This document shows, piece by piece, positions 40,229-48,358 of a stretch of 64,000 nucleotides of DNA. Every line of letters begins with the position of its first letter. The first letter of the stretch is position 1. The notes beneath the pieces are model-generated. The model saw nothing but the letters and a program-made list of their open reading frames with translations. It had not been told where the DNA came from and did not search any database. Where the stretch lies: the NCBI GenBank assembly GCA_945877365.1, contig CAMCRV010000001.1, positions 91,834-155,833 on the forward strand. The letters run 5' to 3'. The position numbers and the translations under genes are program-made. This DNA comes from an uncultured Clostridia bacterium. GTDB lineage: Bacteria > Bacillota > Clostridia > Oscillospirales > Oscillospiraceae.

Positions 40229-41359
40229 TCAGAAATTACACCGGATAACACATTCCACAGATTCACCGTCATAGGTTCCGATGATGCGGGTACTGCCCGG
40301 ACCGGTGGCGGTAACCACCCCATCGATTACAATACAGACAGAGGAATCCATGGTAATCCATTCCAACTGGTCAGGCTGGAGGTCGCAGTCCATTTCCACC
40401 GTGTAGCTGACATATCTGGCAAACAAGGTAACATCCGTTTTCTTCAGCTTCAGTTTGCTCTTTTCCGTGGGTGCAGTGGTTTCCCCGGTCTGTGCGTTCC
40501 CGGAGCTGTCGGGTTCAGCAGATTCTTCCGTTCCGGCAGGGGCAGTTTCTGCTGCGCTCTGTACCGGCGGCAGCGTTTCTGCCTCTGTAGGCTCTGTGGC
40601 GAGGGAATAATCCACCAGAACCTTGCAGTGCATGGACTTCGTTCCGCAGGAGATGGTCACGATTGTCTCACCCTCTGACTGGGCTGTGATCTTTCCGTCG
40701 TGATCTACCGTGGCAATGCTTTCGTCTGCTGAGACAAAAGTAAGGGCATCGGTAGTATCCTCAGGGTATACACGGACATTCAGCAGGTGGTGACGGCCCT
40801 GAGCAACCAGGACAATTTCTCCGCCGGGGATGGAAAGATCCGTGCAGGGAATGGACAGCTCTGTGGTCTCCACTACAGGTGTCTGAGTCTCAACCGGCTC
40901 CGTAACAGCCAGAGTCGGCAGCGGCTCCCCCTTACCGCCCATATTGGGAAGCAGGAACCGGAAGAACAAAAATCCCACTGCCAGAAGCAGAAGCGCGATG
41001 ACGATTACCAGCACAACCACCAGAACCATGTTGGTCCGGGGGCCCTCAGAATACTGGCTGTAGTCCTCATCCTCCGGATCCGGATCATTATCGTAGCTGT
41101 CTTCCTCTTCTGTTTCCTCTTCTTCGTCATCATCCTGATATTGGTCAAAGTCAAAAATCTGCTTATTCCGCTTCACAGGCTCCTCGGGGATCTGCTCCTC
41201 CTGAGGCTGACTGAGAATTTCCATCTCGCAGAGGAAATCATCCTCCTGAACCGAGGCATCCTCCGCAAAAGCCAAACTGCGGGATGCACCGCAGACGGGA
41301 CATTTTTCTTCAAATTCCGAAAAAACTGTACCGCAAAACTCACAAATCACTTCATTCAT
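40229..41359 (-). CDS. Membrane protein with zinc ribbon and two Ig-like (BIG2) domains
   Basis: 376 residues from ATG 41359 (AGGAGG 7 nt upstream). An N-terminal zinc ribbon (CEFCGTVF, CPVCGAS) is followed by a very acidic region (about 60-118, DDDEEEETEEEDSYDNDPDP), one membrane helix (about 117-145) and an extracytoplasmic part. Two bacterial Ig-like domains are visible: one at about 175-255 (VYPEDTTDALTFVSADESIA, TVDHDGKITAQSEGETIVTI) and one at about 310-376 (LEWITMDSSVCIVIDGVVTA). A Thr/Glu/Pro linker joins them. Function is unknown. The gene is divergent from the FN3 pseudokinase, which also has a cytoplasmic head and a beta-domain ectodomain. Confidence 0.8.
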   Translation of the reverse strand: MNEVICEFCGTVFSEFEEKCPVCGASRSLAFAEDASVQEDDFLCEMEILSQPQEEQIPEEPVKRNKQIFDFDQYQDDDEEEETEEEDSYDNDPDPEDEDYSQYSEGPRTNMVLVVVLVIVIALLLLAVGFLFFRFLLPNMGGKGEPLPTLAVTEPVETQTPVVETTELSIPCTDLSIPGGEIVLVAQGRHHLLNVRVYPEDTTDALTFVSADESIATVDHDGKITAQSEGETIVTISCGTKSMHCKVLVDYSLATEPTEAETLPPVQSAAETAPAGTEESAEPDSSGNAQTGETTAPTEKSKLKLKKTDVTLFARYVSYTVEMDCDLQPDQLEWITMDSSVCIVIDGVVTATGPGSTRIIGTYDGESVECVIRCNF

Positions 41360-41502
41360 TCCGATTCCTCCTGATTCCATCCGGAAATGACTTCTTTGTT
41401 TCGGCATATTATAACATTCTTTCCACAAGAAAACAACTGGAAAAGCAGTTGCTTTTTCAGAAATTTTATTTTATGATATAGAAGTTAAAGGAGGCTGGTT
41501 GT

Positions 41503-44403
41503 ATGTCTGAGCTGAAACTGATCTCTCCTTTGCTGGACGGCTTTGTCCCGGGTAAAATGATGCGGGAACGAAACGGTGTCCGCAGCTGCCCTGTCCTGAA
41601 GGAAGAAACCAAAGAAAAATATGTGTGTAAAATTATCTCTGTACCTGCCTCTCAGGTGCAGCTGGATGCGCTGATTCTCACCGGTGCGTATAAATCCGCT
41701 TCTGATGCTGTGGACTATTTTCGGGATATGGCCGCAGGTGTGGAGGCAGAAGCAAAGTTTTTGAAATCCCTTTCCCAGCTGGAGGGCTTTGTGCCCTTTG
41801 AGAGCTGGCAGGTGGTCCCCATGGAGGATGGCAGAACCGGGTTTGAAGTATTTCTCCTCAGCCCATATCGTCACTGTCTGGAGCGGTTCCTCCGTCACAG
41901 TGTAATGACGCATCTGGATGCCATCAATCTGGCGCTGGATCTGTGCACCGCCATGGCGATCTGCCGCCGCAGCGGTTATCTCTATGTCAACCTGAAGCCA
42001 GGAAATATCTTCATCACCCAAAAACGGGAATTCCGGGTGGGCGATCTTGGATTCGTGGATTTGAATACCCTGTCCTACACCTCCCTTCCCAAGAAATATT
42101 GCAGTGCCTACTCTCCTCCCGAGGTTCGTGATGACCTGAATACCCTCAACGATACTGTGGATACCTATGGGATCGGCATGATCCTGTATGAAATTTACAA
42201 TAACGGTGTTCTGCCCAAAGCCACAGCGGATTCTCAGGGTACACCCATTACGCCGGTAAATGCCGACTATGAGCTGGCGCAGATCATCATGAAGGCCATT
42301 GCGCCGGATCCGGCTGACCGCTGGAAAACTCCCATGGAAATGGGACAGGCACTGGTAGGCTATATGCAGCGCAACAGTGTAAACAGAACCCCCATTGCCC
42401 CCGCTGCTCCCATTGTCATGGATCCTGTTCCTGCCCTGCAGCAGCAGCCTGAGGATATCTCTATCCCCAGGGATGACGCCACGCAGGAAGCCGCCCCCCC
42501 AGAGGAAGCCTCAGCCGAAGCAGAGCCCGTTGCCGCAGGTGTTTCCGTCTCTCACGCCGCGGACTGGGCAGATGCAGATTCGATTCCATCTGTTTCCGGG
42601 GAATACACATCTACTTCCTGCATCCCCATTTCCGATGATTCGGAAAGCGCTGCGGAAAAGGATCCCTCTGCCATGGATACATCGGATGATCCGTACGCCG
42701 TGTATGATCGCACACCGGATGAATTTCCTATGGAGCCGGAGCTCTCCGATCTGGATGAATTCCTCTCGCTCCTGTCTGATGAACAGCCCCTGGCCGACTC
42801 GCAGGAGGATGAAATCCCGGAGCCCCGTCCCATTGTTCACAAGGATCGGGAGGCTGTCAGCCAGCGCAGAAGCACCGTAGGCCGGATTGCTGCAATTCTC
42901 GTGACCCTGCTGATCCTCGGCGCAATCGCAGGCGGAGGCTTCTATTTCTATCGAAATATCTTCCTGCAAAAGATTGACGGCTTTTCCGTCACCGGAAGTC
43001 AGACAAAGCTGGCTGTCAAGGTCGACACCCAGGTAGATGAATCCGGGCTCTATGTCACCTGCACCGATACATACGGAAATGTCCTGACTCAGAAAATTGT
43101 CAATGGCGAGGCTGAATTTACGGAACTGCTCCCGGATTCTCTGTACCGGATTGAGCTGCGCACTGAGGGTTTCCACCAGTTGGTCGGACCCACTTCCGAG
43201 ATTTTCACCACGGAAGCCATTACCAATGTGGTTGCCATTTCCCCCGTTACCGGACCGGAGGATGGATCCGTGATTCTGAATCTCACAATAGACGGTTCTG
43301 ACCCTGGGGAGTGGATGGTTACCTGCTCCGCCGAGGGGGAACAGGATATTGTCAAGACCTTCACCGGCCGGAATGTCACCGTTAAGGGCCTGGCTCTGGG
43401 CAAAGAATACACCATTCAGCTTTCCGCATCTGACGGTTCCGCACTGCTGGGCAATACCTCCGCAAAATTTGTAGCCGCGAAGCTGGTCATGGCAGAAAAC
43501 CTGACCATTGTCTCCTGCGACAACGGAAAGCTCACTGCCCGATGGGATATCCCCGAGGGTATGGTGGTGGAGAGCTGGAATGTGCGGATGTACAACGATG
43601 CAGGCTATGAGGAGCGTTTGGAAACCACGCAGACCCAGGTGGAATTCACCAATGTGGATACAACGCGGGGTTACACCATCGAGGTGACCGCCAGCGGGAT
43701 GACCCAGCCCACCCGAGCCAGCATCACCGCCAATCCCATCACGCTGAATAATCTGAATGTGGATTCCAGTGACCCCGGGAAGTTGACGGTAACCTGGGAT
43801 TACTCCGGCGCCGATCCGAAGGACGGCTGGCTTCTGCTCTATTCCTTTGACAACGCCAAGGAGCAGAGTGTTGTTAAGGCCAAGAGCAATTCCGCAGAGA
43901 TTTCTCCCAGAATTCCCGGAACCAAGTATCGCATTGAGATTCAGGCCGCAGATAACACCACGGTTTTCAATGGAATTCACGCCTATTCCTCCCCCAATGC
44001 TCAGGTCTTTGAAAAACACGGCCTGTCCGCTGACAATATCACTGCTGATCTGCTGAAGACACCTTCCGATTCCCAGTGGACCTTCGAGACAGTGGATCCT
44101 GCCGCATTTACTTCTACCTTTGCATCGGGAGACAGTATCTCTGTGGTTCTGAAGGCTGGCACAAAGTTCTACCTCCCCAAGGATGAAATGGAAATTCTCT
44201 ATGTGATCCGGGACGGCGAGGGGAATGTGCTCTCCGATTATATCTCCCAGGCCAAGAAAAACTGGGAGGATATCTGGTATGCCGGTGACTATCAGATCGG
44301 TGAGCTGGATGTTCCCTCCGTTCCCAAGGAGCCCGGAGAATACTCTCTGAGCATCTATTTCAACAACGCAGCAATTACCTATACCACCTTTACCATCCAG
44401 TAA
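41503..44403 (+). CDS. Kinase-like receptor with extracellular FN3 repeats (probable pseudokinase)
   Basis: 966 residues. The cytoplasmic part (1-300) has a Hanks-type kinase fold: Lys43 in YVCKIIS (VAIK position), YVNLKPGNIFI, GDLGFVDL (DFG position, Asp181), AYSPPEV (APE) and APDPADRWKTPMEMG. The HRD motif reads YVN, so Asn163 replaces the catalytic Asp, and no glycine-rich loop is obvious. A Pro/Glu/Ser linker (about 300-455) leads to one membrane helix (about 462-482), then about 480 residues of fibronectin-III-like beta domains (for example LTARWDIPEGMVVESWNVRM, KLTVTWDYSGADPKDGWLLL). It is probably a surface sensor with a non-catalytic or weak kinase head. The ligand is unknown. Confidence 0.8.
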   Translation: MSELKLISPLLDGFVPGKMMRERNGVRSCPVLKEETKEKYVCKIISVPASQVQLDALILTGAYKSASDAVDYFRDMAAGVEAEAKFLKSLSQLEGFVPFESWQVVPMEDGRTGFEVFLLSPYRHCLERFLRHSVMTHLDAINLALDLCTAMAICRRSGYLYVNLKPGNIFITQKREFRVGDLGFVDLNTLSYTSLPKKYCSAYSPPEVRDDLNTLNDTVDTYGIGMILYEIYNNGVLPKATADSQGTPITPVNADYELAQIIMKAIAPDPADRWKTPMEMGQALVGYMQRNSVNRTPIAPAAPIVMDPVPALQQQPEDISIPRDDATQEAAPPEEASAEAEPVAAGVSVSHAADWADADSIPSVSGEYTSTSCIPISDDSESAAEKDPSAMDTSDDPYAVYDRTPDEFPMEPELSDLDEFLSLLSDEQPLADSQEDEIPEPRPIVHKDREAVSQRRSTVGRIAAILVTLLILGAIAGGGFYFYRNIFLQKIDGFSVTGSQTKLAVKVDTQVDESGLYVTCTDTYGNVLTQKIVNGEAEFTELLPDSLYRIELRTEGFHQLVGPTSEIFTTEAITNVVAISPVTGPEDGSVILNLTIDGSDPGEWMVTCSAEGEQDIVKTFTGRNVTVKGLALGKEYTIQLSASDGSALLGNTSAKFVAAKLVMAENLTIVSCDNGKLTARWDIPEGMVVESWNVRMYNDAGYEERLETTQTQVEFTNVDTTRGYTIEVTASGMTQPTRASITANPITLNNLNVDSSDPGKLTVTWDYSGADPKDGWLLLYSFDNAKEQSVVKAKSNSAEISPRIPGTKYRIEIQAADNTTVFNGIHAYSSPNAQVFEKHGLSADNITADLLKTPSDSQWTFETVDPAAFTSTFASGDSISVVLKAGTKFYLPKDEMEILYVIRDGEGNVLSDYISQAKKNWEDIWYAGDYQIGELDVPSVPKEPGEYSLSIYFNNAAITYTTFTIQ

Positions 44404-44411
44404 TTTTCCTC

Positions 44412-44437
44412 AGCAGCCCCGGGCATCCGGGGCTGCT
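44412..44437 (+). terminator. Terminator after the pseudokinase gene
   Basis: A perfect 11-bp stem AGCAGCCCCGG with CCGGGGCTGCT and a GCAT loop, followed by TTGTTATAG. Confidence 0.82.
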
Positions 44438-44566
44438 TTGTTATAGCCTCCAATTTTTCCAGAAATTATGTTGGTCAAATTTGTGAAATTCGTAGATTTT
44501 CCCCTTTTATATACATAGCCCCTCATTTTTATGATATACTGATTTCTGTTTTTTAGGATGTTTTCA

Positions 44567-44594
44567 GAGGCCTGTGTGCCGTCACACAGGCCTC
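44567..44594 (+). terminator. Hairpin in the vanZ leader (possible attenuator)
   Basis: A perfect 12-bp stem GAGGCCTGTGTG with CACACAGGCCTC and a 4-nt loop, followed by CTGTTTTGA. It sits about 30 bp before vanZ and downstream of a possible TATACT -10 box, so it could attenuate vanZ or end an upstream short RNA. Confidence 0.5.
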
Positions 44595-44627
44595 CTGTTT
44601 TGATATCCCCTGTAAAGGAGGTTTCCT

Positions 44628-45281
44628 ATGAACCGTACCCTGCTAGCCTTTTTTGAGGCCTGCGTTTCTGCCGTGTTTTTTATACCTGCTCTTGCGTGGC
44701 TTCACCGAAAGCGGTTTCACGATCTTCATAAAGCCGTAAGATACGGCACGCTTGCCTTCTATCTGTCTGCCATTTACTCTCTTGCCGGGCTGCCCCAGAT
44801 CCTGTACTGTTCCTTTGATGCAAATTGCAACTTTCAGCCCTTTCTGTATATGTTCTCCGATTGGCGCAGCACTGGGCTGAATGTCCTGCTGTTTGTTCCC
44901 CTTGGGATGATGCTCCCCCTGCTGTGGGCAGATTTTCGTCCCCTTTGGAAAACCCTTCTGGCAGGCTTTGGCATCTCCTTTTTTATCGAGACGCTTCAGC
45001 TGTTTTCCCTTCGGGCAACAGATATCAATGACCTGATGACAAATACCTCCGGCACCCTGGTGGGGTACTGTATCGGGCGGTTCATTCTGAAGGTGTCTGC
45101 CCGGCTGGCACCGCCGGATTCCCATGGTGACTTCACTCTGGTGTGTCTTATGGTGCTGCTCATTATGTTCTTTTTGCAGCCTTTTTTGTTCACCGCCCTT
45201 TGGGAGCTGCTGTATGGGAGGATACCCCGTTTTCTCTTTTTTTCGTTTTCCTCTTGCAATATTCCACCACTCATGGTATAA
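44628..45281 (+). CDS. VanZ-like membrane protein
   Basis: 217 residues, about five membrane helices. The VanZ core is present: LNVLLFVPLGMMLPLLW, FGISFFIETLQLFSLRATDINDLMTNTSGTLVGY (given in parts in the family as the E-x2-Q and D-x-x-D-x2-xN signature). VanZ proteins can raise teicoplanin tolerance, but most chromosomal copies have no proven role. It starts at ATG 44628 with AAAGGAGG. The promoter of the aromatic operon lies inside its last codons. Confidence 0.85.
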   Translation: MNRTLLAFFEACVSAVFFIPALAWLHRKRFHDLHKAVRYGTLAFYLSAIYSLAGLPQILYCSFDANCNFQPFLYMFSDWRSTGLNVLLFVPLGMMLPLLWADFRPLWKTLLAGFGISFFIETLQLFSLRATDINDLMTNTSGTLVGYCIGRFILKVSARLAPPDSHGDFTLVCLMVLLIMFFLQPFLFTALWELLYGRIPRFLFFSFSSCNIPPLMV

Positions 45282-45282
45282 T
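45254..45282 (+). promoter_or_regulatory. Promoter of the aromatic amino acid operon
   Basis: TTGCAA (45254-45259), 17 bp, TATAAT (45277-45282). It overlaps the vanZ stop codon and would start RNA near 45289, just before the leader-peptide ribosome site. Confidence 0.8.
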
Positions 45283-45312
45283 GTCCGCAGCTGCTGAACT
45301 AGGAGGCAAATT

Positions 45313-45381
45313 ATGATCTCTATGAACGCTGCCGCACGGTTTTACTTTAGCTACTATTACTTTTTTACCCGGAAAAAGTAA
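45313..45381 (+). CDS. Phe/Tyr-rich leader peptide of the aromatic operon
   Basis: A 22-residue ORF from ATG 45313 with AGGAGG 6 nt upstream. Residues 10-18 are FYFSYYYFF, that is 8 aromatic codons in 9, with four Phe and four Tyr in total. Phe and Tyr are the end products of the downstream operon. The ORF ends inside the 3' arm of a 12-bp hairpin. The arrangement is that of a classical attenuation leader, in which ribosome stalling reports shortage of charged tRNA-Phe or tRNA-Tyr. Confidence 0.88.
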   Translation: MISMNAAARFYFSYYYFFTRKK

Positions 45382-45465
45382 TAGCGATTTGTGCTGCAGC
45401 ATTTTCAGAAGCTGGTCTGTTTTACAAAGACGCCGCACGAATTGCCCGTGCGGCGTAATTTTTTT
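45328..45465 (+). promoter_or_regulatory. Ribosome-mediated transcription attenuator
   Basis: Four RNA segments compete. Segment 1 (45328-45337, GCTGCCGCAC, in the leader ORF) pairs 9 of 10 with segment 2 (45391-45400, GTGCTGCAGC), enclosing a perfect 12-bp hairpin (CTATTACTTTTT, 45354-45365, with 45373-45384) over the Tyr/Phe codons. Segment 2 extended (45387-45397) can instead pair with segment 3 (45432-45442, GCCGCACGAAT) with one wobble and one mismatch, the antiterminator. Segment 3 pairs with segment 4 (45447-45455) as the terminator. GCCGCACG occurs in both segments 1 and 3. A ribosome stalled at codons 10-18 covers segment 1 and should favour read-through. Confidence 0.82.
45430..45465 (+). 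terminator. Attenuator terminator before aroF
   Basis: A 10-bp stem ACGCCGCACG with CGTGCGGCGT, 7-nt loop, then AA and seven T's, only 13 bp before the aroF start. The aroF ribosome site begins right after the T-run. Confidence 0.93.
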
Positions 45466-45478
45466 AGGAGATGACAGT

Positions 45479-46480
45479 ATGATCGCAGTTTTGAAATCCG
45501 GCACTACCCCGGATCAGGTTCAACACCTGGTAGCATGGCTGAAAAACATGAGTCTGGATGTCCACATTTCCGAGGGCGCAGAGGTCACGGTGCTGGGTCT
45601 CATCGGTGACACCAGCAGAGTTGACATGGACCTGCTGAAAAGTCTGGACATGGTGGAGACCGTAAAGCGGGTTTCCGAGCCCTTCAAGCAGGCCAACCGG
45701 AAATTCCATCCCAATGACTCCATCATCAATGCCGGGGATGTCCGGATTGGCCGTGGCTACTTTGCCATGATCGCCGGGCCCTGCAGTGTGGAATCCGAGG
45801 AGCAGATTATTGAGGTTGCCACGGCAGTCAAGGCCTCCGGCGCCAATATTCTCCGGGGCGGTGCATTCAAGCCCCGTACCTCTCCCTACGCCTTTCAGGG
45901 CATGAAGGGCGAGGGCATTCAGCTTCTTCTGAAGGCAAAGCAGGCCACCGGACTGCCTATTGTAACGGAGATTATGAATATCTCCACCCTGGATCTGTTT
46001 GCCGATGTGGATATCATTCAGGTGGGTGCCAGAAATATGCAGAATTTTGATCTGCTGAAGGAGCTGGGCAAGACCAGAAAGCCCATTCTTCTGAAGCGTG
46101 GTCTTGCCAACACCCTGCAGGAGCTTCTGATGAGCGCCGAATACATCATGAGCGAGGGCAACGAAAACATCATTCTCTGCGAGCGTGGTATCCGCACCTT
46201 TGAAACCTACACCAGAAATACCCTGGATCTGTCCGCCGTCGCCGCCCTGCATGAGCTGAGCCACCTTCCCGTTGTGGTAGATCCCAGCCACGCTACCGGC
46301 AAGGCAAAGATGGTCAGCCCCATGGCCTGCGCTGCCGTGGCAGCCGGTGCCGACGGACTGATGATTGAGGTTCACAACAATCCCAGCTGCGCCCTGTGCG
46401 ACGGTGCCCAATCCCTTACCCCTCAGCAATTTGACGATGTGTGCCAGCGGGTCAACCGGATTCGGGAGGCCATGGCATGA
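45479..46480 (+). CDS. aroF: 3-deoxy-7-phosphoheptulonate (DAHP) synthase
   Basis: 333 residues of the type I-beta class. An N-terminal ferredoxin-like regulatory domain (1-70) precedes the barrel: FAMIAGPCSVES, GGAFKPRTSPYAFQG, DIIQVGARNMQNFDLL, KPILLKRGL, LCERGIRTFE and VVDPSHATGK. It condenses PEP and erythrose 4-phosphate, the first step to chorismate. The regulatory domain is of the kind that mediates Tyr/Phe feedback in Thermotoga. First gene of the operon after the attenuator; tyrA overlaps its end by 4 nt. Confidence 0.96.
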   Translation: MIAVLKSGTTPDQVQHLVAWLKNMSLDVHISEGAEVTVLGLIGDTSRVDMDLLKSLDMVETVKRVSEPFKQANRKFHPNDSIINAGDVRIGRGYFAMIAGPCSVESEEQIIEVATAVKASGANILRGGAFKPRTSPYAFQGMKGEGIQLLLKAKQATGLPIVTEIMNISTLDLFADVDIIQVGARNMQNFDLLKELGKTRKPILLKRGLANTLQELLMSAEYIMSEGNENIILCERGIRTFETYTRNTLDLSAVAALHELSHLPVVVDPSHATGKAKMVSPMACAAVAAGADGLMIEVHNNPSCALCDGAQSLTPQQFDDVCQRVNRIREAMA

Positions 46481-47307
46481 CCGTAGGAATTCTTGGTCTG
46501 GGTCTCATCGGCGGTTCTCTGGCTCGGGCTTATTCTGTCGATGGGCACACGGTTCTGGCCGCAGAAGCAGACCAGAGTGTTTTCTCCTTCGCCATGCTGG
46601 CCGGTGCCGTCCACGGAAACCTGAGTCCGGAAACCATTCCCGGATGCGACCTGATACTTTTGGCAATCTATCCGGAGGGCAGCGCCCGATGGCTGGAGGA
46701 AAACGCTGCTTTTATCAGCCAGAGCTGCCTTGTGTTGGACTGCTGCGGCACCAAGCAGTGTATCTGCCGCCGGTGCTTCCCTTTGGCAGAACAATACGGC
46801 TTCACCTATGTAGGCGGACACCCCATGGCAGGCTCTCAATTCTCCGGGTTTAAGTACAGCCGGGCCGACCTGTTCCAGGGCGCCCCTATGGTTCTTGTCC
46901 CCCCTGTCTTCGATGATGTGCATCTTTTGCAGCGTGTTAAGGATGCTCTGACCCCCTGCGGTTTCGGCTCCTACTCCGTGATCACCGCAGAAAAACATGA
47001 TGCCATCATTGCATTTACCTCTCAGATGGCGCATATCGCCAGCAATGCCTATATCAAATCCCCCACTGCTGCGGAGCACAAGGGCTTTTCCGCAGGCAGC
47101 TATCGGGATATGACCCGGGTTGCCTGGCTGAATCCCGAAATGTGGGCAGAGCTGTTTCTGGAAAACCGGGAGAATCTGCTGTTTGAGCTGGACTGCTATA
47201 TTCAGAATCTTTCCGCATACCGGGAAGCTCTTCAGCAGCAGGATCGGCAGCTTCTGACCTCCCTTCTGGAGGAAGGCAAGCGGAAAAAGGAGGAAGTGGA
47301 CGGATGA
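46477..47307 (+). CDS. tyrA: Prephenate dehydrogenase
   Basis: 276 residues: NAD-binding GILGLGLIGGSLARAY, LVLDCCGTK, the substrate motif YVGGHPMAGSQFSGF, and the helical C-terminal domain with AFTSQMAHIAS and AGSYRDMTRVAWLNPEMW. It oxidises prephenate to 4-hydroxyphenylpyruvate for tyrosine. There is no C-terminal ACT domain, so feedback may act elsewhere. It is coupled to aroF and to aroB by ATGA overlaps. Confidence 0.95.
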   Translation: MTVGILGLGLIGGSLARAYSVDGHTVLAAEADQSVFSFAMLAGAVHGNLSPETIPGCDLILLAIYPEGSARWLEENAAFISQSCLVLDCCGTKQCICRRCFPLAEQYGFTYVGGHPMAGSQFSGFKYSRADLFQGAPMVLVPPVFDDVHLLQRVKDALTPCGFGSYSVITAEKHDAIIAFTSQMAHIASNAYIKSPTAAEHKGFSAGSYRDMTRVAWLNPEMWAELFLENRENLLFELDCYIQNLSAYREALQQQDRQLLTSLLEEGKRKKEEVDG

Positions 47308-48356
47308 AAACCATCACAGTTCCAACCTCGCGCACCTACCTTGTGAAGGTGGGCAGCGGCCTGCTTTCCACCCTGGGTGCTGAGGCAGCCGCAGTCAGCA
47401 AGGCCTCCAGGGTCTGCATTGTCAGCGACAGCAATGTTTGGCCATTGTATGGTAAGGCAGCTCAGGAAAGCCTTCAATGCGCCGGCTTTCAGCCTGTTTC
47501 CTATGTGTTTCCTGCGGGAGAAGCCTCCAAAAACGGAGAAACCTACCTGTCCCTTCTGAATTTTCTGGCAGAAAGCCATCTGACCCGCAGTGACCTGCTT
47601 GTGGCGCTGGGAGGTGGTGTGGTGGGAGATCTGGCCGGCTTTGCCGCAGCCACCTATCTGCGGGGCATTGATTTTATTCAGGTTCCCACCACCCTTCTGG
47701 CGGCTGTGGACTCCTCCGTAGGTGGAAAAACCGCCATCGATCTGCCTGCCGGAAAGAATCTTGCCGGTGCCTTCTGCCAACCTGCCCTTGTTCTGTGCGA
47801 CATCGACACCCTGCATACACTGCCGGAGGATATCTTCCGGGACGGCTGTGCCGAGATTATCAAATATGCCATTCTCTTCTCCCCGGAGCTGTTTACTCTG
47901 CTGGCGCAAACCGGACTGGACTTTCCCAGAGAAGAAGTGATCAGCCGGTGCGTGGAGCTGAAACGGGATGTGGTCACCGAGGATGAATTTGACCGTGGAC
48001 TTCGGATGCTTCTGAATCTTGGGCATACCTTTGGTCATGGCGTGGAGGCGCAGAGCGGCTTTACGGTATCTCACGGAAAGGCCGTGGCCATCGGTACCGC
48101 CATCATGGCACGGGCTGCTGCCAGTCGCGGCCTCTGTTCTTCCGCTGATGCAGAGCAGATGCTCTCTCTTTTGAAGCTGTTCGGTCTTCCAACCTCCACA
48201 GAGTATGCTGCCAATCAACTGGTGCAAAGTGCCCTGTCCGACAAAAAACGCAGTGCCGACACGGTAAACCTTATCGTGCCATATACCATTGGGGACTGTC
48301 GCGCTCTGCCCACCCCTGTTTCTGATTTGCAATCCTTTCTTGAGGCAGGTCTGTAG
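47304..48356 (+). CDS. aroB: 3-dehydroquinate synthase
   Basis: 350 residues: PAGEASKNGETYLSLL, ALGGGVVGDLAGFAAATYLR, QVPTTLLAAVDSSVGGKTAI, DGCAEIIKYA and LGHTFGHGVE (zinc ligands). It cyclises DAHP to 3-dehydroquinate using NAD and a metal. Standard length. It overlaps tyrA by 4 nt and aroA follows 2 bp after its stop. Confidence 0.97.
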   Translation: MKTITVPTSRTYLVKVGSGLLSTLGAEAAAVSKASRVCIVSDSNVWPLYGKAAQESLQCAGFQPVSYVFPAGEASKNGETYLSLLNFLAESHLTRSDLLVALGGGVVGDLAGFAAATYLRGIDFIQVPTTLLAAVDSSVGGKTAIDLPAGKNLAGAFCQPALVLCDIDTLHTLPEDIFRDGCAEIIKYAILFSPELFTLLAQTGLDFPREEVISRCVELKRDVVTEDEFDRGLRMLLNLGHTFGHGVEAQSGFTVSHGKAVAIGTAIMARAAASRGLCSSADAEQMLSLLKLFGLPTSTEYAANQLVQSALSDKKRSADTVNLIVPYTIGDCRALPTPVSDLQSFLEAGL

Positions 48357-48358
48357 CC

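Noticed and set aside
42511..44019. 502-codon open frame on the minus strand
   Set aside because: Antisense to the FN3 part of the kinase-like protein; low-complexity Gly/Asn translation without domains.
45313..45478. T-box leader for the aromatic operon
   Set aside because: No TGGTACCGCG-type core is present. The Phe/Tyr-rich ORF and competing pairings explain the region better.
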